From CAVPCZ01 sp963779225 (GTDB lineage: Bacteria; Bacteroidota; Ignavibacteria; UBA10030; UBA6906): 64,000 bases of DNA. The notes beneath the pieces are model-generated. The model was not told where the DNA came from. It was given only the letters and a program-made list of their open reading frames with translations, and made no database searches. A program made the position numbers and the translations under genes. Shown in pieces: positions 60,701 to 64,000 of the stretch; the first letter of the stretch is position 1, and every line of letters begins with the position of its first letter. Location of the stretch: positions 1,736,001-1,800,000 of the forward strand of contig CAVZWW010000003.1 of the NCBI GenBank assembly GCA_963779225.1, in the 5' to 3' direction.

Positions 60701-61933
60701 ATGCCTCGTGTCCTGCTTGTGGCCACACTGGCGAGCGTCCTGATGAATCCAGCCTCACTCCTCCACGCACAAACGGTGATCAGTACGGGGGCCGATGTGC
60801 TGATCAAAGAGAAACTCGTACTCGTACAGGGTCGGCGGGTGGGACTCATCACCAACCAAACGGGCCGGCTTTCTTCCGGTGAGTTCCTCCTCGATGCCCT
60901 CCGGGCAAAGGGGGTTCGAGTCACGGCGCTGTTCGGGCCCGAACATGGCATCCGTGGGGCTGCCGGGGCTGGAAAAAAGGTCGGGGATAGTGTGGACGCT
61001 GTTACGGGAATACCGATTTTTTCGCTGTACGGCAAACAGAGATCCCCCACCAAAGTCATGCTGAGAAATGTCGACGTGCTGGTGTTTGATATCCAGGATG
61101 TCGGCGCACGATTCTACACCTACATCAGCACAATGAAACTCTGTATGGAAGCGGCGGCCGGAAAAGGGATTCCCTATGTCGTGCTGGACCGTCCCAACCC
61201 GCTGGGTGCCCGCATTGACGGACCTCTTATTGAAGATTCACTCCGCTCATTTGTAGGCCCTGTCCGGGTCCCCGTCGTGTACGGATTGACAATCGGCGAG
61301 CTGGCGGCGATGATCAACAAGAAGGGATGGCTGGAAGGGGGGGCACAGGCCAACCTCACCGTCGTGTGGATGGAAGGATGGGTTCGGGGGATGCGATGGA
61401 ATGACACCGGCCTGCCCTGGGTCGGCCCGTCACCGAATATCCCGACTCCCGCCACCGTCGACATATACCCGGCTACCTGCTTCCTGGAAGCAACCAATGT
61501 GTCGGAAGGGAGGGGCACCGCTGAGCCGTTCCGTCAGTTCGGTGCACCGTTTCTTAATGCAGATACGCTGGCGGCCCGTCTCAACGCCCGCGTGCTCCCC
61601 GGTGTCTCATTTTCGCCGGCCTCCTTTACACCTGTGTCTTCGAAACACAAAGGAGAGGTGTGTTACGGAGCCCGGGCGACCATTACCGATCCGGCATCGT
61701 TCCGGCCGGTGGTGACAGGGCTGACTATCATCCGCGTGCTCCTGGATTTTTCCTTGTGTTGGAATCAGGTCCAGCTCAATCCCCTATCCTTAGGGCGCCT
61801 GCTTGGCATCAAGCGGGCATATGACGTGCTGATTGAAGGCGGGGATCCTGGTGCATTGGAACAAACCTGGAAGAAACAGACGGAAGAGTATATCGCGGGT
61901 CTCAAACCATACTTGCACTATCCTGACCGCTAA
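60701..61933 (+). CDS. Exo-beta-N-acetylmuramidase NamZ-like (DUF1343)
   Basis: A 410-residue exported protein of the DUF1343/NamZ family, which removes terminal MurNAc from peptidoglycan fragments. The signal peptide ends SLLHAQ. Family marks are VGLITNQTG, LFGPEHGIRG, FDIQDVGARFYTY, LDRPNPL, and the GLPWVGPSPNIP stretch. The ATG at 60701 is preferred to an upstream in-frame start at 60611 because it gives a normal signal peptide. It belongs to peptidoglycan recycling, like the transglycosylase and amidase genes in this window, but is not adjacent to them. Confidence 0.88.
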   Translation: MPRVLLVATLASVLMNPASLLHAQTVISTGADVLIKEKLVLVQGRRVGLITNQTGRLSSGEFLLDALRAKGVRVTALFGPEHGIRGAAGAGKKVGDSVDAVTGIPIFSLYGKQRSPTKVMLRNVDVLVFDIQDVGARFYTYISTMKLCMEAAAGKGIPYVVLDRPNPLGARIDGPLIEDSLRSFVGPVRVPVVYGLTIGELAAMINKKGWLEGGAQANLTVVWMEGWVRGMRWNDTGLPWVGPSPNIPTPATVDIYPATCFLEATNVSEGRGTAEPFRQFGAPFLNADTLAARLNARVLPGVSFSPASFTPVSSKHKGEVCYGARATITDPASFRPVVTGLTIIRVLLDFSLCWNQVQLNPLSLGRLLGIKRAYDVLIEGGDPGALEQTWKKQTEEYIAGLKPYLHYPDR

Positions 61934-61977
61934 TCCACGAAATCTGGCGGTTTTAAGCCTGATTGGTCCTGTTTTTC

Positions 61978-62024
61978 TTGACTTTTCAGGCGCATTTTGT
62001 TAACTTTTAACGATCTTGTATATT
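61978..62024 (+). promoter_or_regulatory. Two overlapping promoters before the GAF/GGDEF gene
   Basis: Pair one: TTGACT (61978-61983) and TAACTT (62001-62006), 17-base spacer. Pair two: TTGTTA (61997-62002) and TATATT (62019-62024), 16-base spacer. The second is better placed for the ATG at 62050. The gap to the NamZ-like gene is A/T-rich. Confidence 0.45.
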
Positions 62025-62049
62025 CATACCCCCAAGCGGAAGGCCTCAA

Positions 62050-63945
62050 ATGGCCGGTGAAAACGGCGCCAGATCGGGATGGATGGGTTGGGGCTTGCCA
62101 GCCGGTATACTCGCACTGATGACTTTCGCGTTCGCGGCCTGGGGACCGATCCTGTTCGCGTCTTCCGGTCTCGCGGGAGCGGGTTTTTTTGCCTTGTTCC
62201 CATGGCACAAGCGAAAAAGAACTGCCTCCACACACGAGGATCAAGACGTGGATCCAGACCAATCTGATGCGCAACAGAAGTTGCTGTTCGACGACTTCCA
62301 GGCCTCGCGCGATGCGTATATCGTCAAGGCGACCGATGACGAACAGAGAGTCGTTCCTTCTTCGCGCACTGCACGGCCCGTCAGCGAAGGTCTTCGGGCA
62401 CACCCGTTGCGGGAAACGGCGATTCCGGATTTCTATGATCTGGATACCGATACACCGGTGAGGGAGACGGATCCTCGGTCGGAATTCCAGTCTCTTGTGC
62501 GCAAGGTTGTCCTTGTGCTCAAGGACTCGTTCTTTGCGCACACCGCGGCCTTCTTCTGGATTAACACGGAACGCCGACAGCTGGTACTGGAGAGTGTTGC
62601 AACGGACAGTCCGTCATTCACCGCAGAACGGAGGCTGTCGCTCGGCGACGATCTGTTGAGCCTTGTCGCCACCACCGGCAAGGCACAGATACTGACGATT
62701 GTCAACCCGGTCTCCGAAACGGAAATCCTGCGTTACTACCAGGCCGCCGCCGATGTGCGGTCCGTGGTCGCTGTGCCGGTCCTTTTCAAAGCCGGCACAA
62801 AGGAAATCGAGCCGGTGGGCGTTCTTGTCGCCGACAGCAAAGCCGAAGACGCCTTCGGGCAAGAGACCATCGATCAGCTTGGTCGATTCACGAAACTCAT
62901 GTCGGCCCTGATTAAGAGCTATAACGACAAGTATGATCTGCTTTCGGATGCCGAGCTGCTGGGTTCCATCCGGCATCTCCAGGATGATATCAAATCGGAT
63001 TCCTCCGAGCAGGCCGTTCTCGCATCTCTTGTCGAGCAGGCCGGCACACTCGTTGCCTGGGATGTCCTTACCGTGACGATGTTCGCCGAAGAGTCGGGCG
63101 GCTGGGCCGTTCAGAAGGTGGTGAACAGGACCGGCGAGCCGTACGTGCTTCCGTCACAGAGAGTGGATTCCGAGGGAAGTATCACCGGCGATGTGATCGC
63201 GGGCAACCGTGTGGAGATGATTCCCGACCTGGCCGTAGAACCGCGCGTCCGCTTCCATGCGGGGGAAATTGTTCCTCGAGTCGGATCGTTCGTGGCGATC
63301 CCGATCAGCTCCTACAAGCGTTGCTATGGCGTGCTCACACTGGAGAGCAAGACCGGCGACCACTTTGCCGGAACTGATGTGGAGAGTCTCTACCGCCTTG
63401 TGGAGACCGCCGCCGCAGCCCTGGAAGTCGGCTATATGAATACTCTGGTGAAGGAATATCTGGCCGTCGACCATATCACCGGCATCATGACGAAGAAGTA
63501 CTTCATCAAGAAACTTGAAGAAGAGGTCCGCCGCGCCGAGGATTTCAATTCCGAGCTTACCTACGTGTGCCTGACCGTGGATGCACTGGATGAGCAGACC
63601 AAACGCTACGGAAGAGACTCTAACGATTTTATCTTTCAGGAGATCTCCGCGATCATCCACGGCATGATCCGGCCGTACGATGCGCTCGGCAAACAGGATG
63701 GGCAGATGCTGGGTCTCGTGCTGGCAAACATGCCCGCCAGCGAGGGATACCTCTGGGCCGAGAAATTGCGCACCTCGGTAGCCGGACATGTGATGGCGTT
63801 CGGCGGACGCACCTTCTCCGTGACCATCAGTGCCGGTGTGGCCGGGCTATCGGAGGGTATGCACCTGCGTGAACTGGTGGCCGGAGCCATGCAGGTGCAT
63901 GGCAAAGTGCTGGCATCGGGCGGCAACGCTGTAAGGGTATTCTAG
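62050..63945 (+). CDS. Membrane-anchored GAF protein with degenerate GGDEF domain
   Basis: A 631-residue protein. Two N-terminal membrane segments (about 15-37 and 38-55) are followed by an acidic linker. Two GAF-like domains follow (about 140-300 and 315-470). The C-terminus (about 475-631) looks like a diguanylate cyclase, with LAVDHITGIMTKKYFIKKLEEEV and later FSVTISAGVAG. The GGDEF signature itself is replaced by GKQDGQ, so cyclase activity is unlikely and the domain may bind GTP or act as a scaffold. The stop is 55 bases from the window edge, after which a short GC-rich stretch is seen. Confidence 0.8.
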   Translation: MAGENGARSGWMGWGLPAGILALMTFAFAAWGPILFASSGLAGAGFFALFPWHKRKRTASTHEDQDVDPDQSDAQQKLLFDDFQASRDAYIVKATDDEQRVVPSSRTARPVSEGLRAHPLRETAIPDFYDLDTDTPVRETDPRSEFQSLVRKVVLVLKDSFFAHTAAFFWINTERRQLVLESVATDSPSFTAERRLSLGDDLLSLVATTGKAQILTIVNPVSETEILRYYQAAADVRSVVAVPVLFKAGTKEIEPVGVLVADSKAEDAFGQETIDQLGRFTKLMSALIKSYNDKYDLLSDAELLGSIRHLQDDIKSDSSEQAVLASLVEQAGTLVAWDVLTVTMFAEESGGWAVQKVVNRTGEPYVLPSQRVDSEGSITGDVIAGNRVEMIPDLAVEPRVRFHAGEIVPRVGSFVAIPISSYKRCYGVLTLESKTGDHFAGTDVESLYRLVETAAAALEVGYMNTLVKEYLAVDHITGIMTKKYFIKKLEEEVRRAEDFNSELTYVCLTVDALDEQTKRYGRDSNDFIFQEISAIIHGMIRPYDALGKQDGQMLGLVLANMPASEGYLWAEKLRTSVAGHVMAFGGRTFSVTISAGVAGLSEGMHLRELVAGAMQVHGKVLASGGNAVRVF

Positions 63946-64000
63946 AGGCCATGGGCGGCCGTCCCGGGGCGGCCCAAGTCCGGGACAGGCTGCTGAACAG

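Overview
The window looks like a GC-rich member of the FCB superphylum, nearer to Ignavibacteria, Kryptoniota or Calditrichota-type lineages than to typical Bacteroidetes. The clues are surface proteins ending in a type IX secretion-like tail with an NYPNPFNPSTT motif (two) or a related variant (one), a TonB receptor with a carboxypeptidase-regulatory plug, a PorV/PorQ-like protein, and LytS/LytTR signalling with a seven-bladed-type regulator propeller. Candidate promoters resemble the classical sigma-70 form (TTGAC-like, 17-base spacer, TA-rich -10) rather than the Bacteroidetes TAnnTTTG form. The lineage is inferred from protein style only.

Region 1 (1-14,426, plus strand) is a tightly packed catabolic operon for uronic-acid-containing polysaccharide. 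It holds a ROK protein (cut by the left edge), a URO-D-fold protein, a heparinase II/III-type lyase, a class I aldolase, a PfkB sugar kinase, an unrecognised 778-residue protein, a glycerate kinase, a sodium:solute symporter, a nitrilase-type amidase, an SDR reductase and a GH88 unsaturated uronyl hydrolase. Lyase plus GH88 is the standard logic for beta-elimination and hydrolysis of uronic acid chains. Symporter, reductase, kinase and aldolase fit uptake and channeling of the products.

Region 2 (14,443-20,568, minus strand) converges on region 1 and is a six-gene corrinoid methyl-transfer operon: a URO-D-type methyltransferase, a B12-binding corrinoid protein, a homocysteine S-methyltransferase, a DUF1638 protein, an ATP-dependent corrinoid activase with a 2Fe-2S domain, and an MtaA-type methyltransferase. 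Because another URO-D protein lies inside the polysaccharide operon, a linked demethylation of methylated sugars is the most interesting hypothesis in the window. It is inference.

Region 3 (20,695-37,318) carries export and sensing genes: a propeller/C39-like/golvesin secreted protein, a polysaccharide deacetylase-like protein, a LytTR pseudo-receiver, a propeller histidine kinase, a LytTR response regulator, a HEAT-repeat protein, and a TonB receptor/surface protein/PorV triad that ends in a strong hairpin.

Region 4 (37,632-49,195) is mixed: a double-HTH protein, a lipoprotein amidase with an inserted golvesin domain, an aldo/keto reductase, an FHA-membrane-lytic transglycosylase fusion, rhamnulokinase, a 39-residue membrane protein, an SGNH/TPR protein, a Mut7-C RNase-like protein, and tRNA-Glu and tRNA-Gln with their promoter.

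Region 5 (49,196-52,450) is visibly more A/T-rich and gene-poor. It holds a 29-residue-repeat secreted protein and a small SnoaL/NTF2-like protein, and looks like an accessory insertion.

Region 6 (52,663-63,945) is mostly core biology: an OmpA/TSP3 protein, psd and pssA, purS and purQ, two tatA genes, gatA, sucD with a basic tail, ndk, a NUDIX hydrolase, a NamZ-like muramidase and a GAF/degenerate-GGDEF protein. No IS element, phage gene or CRISPR array was seen.
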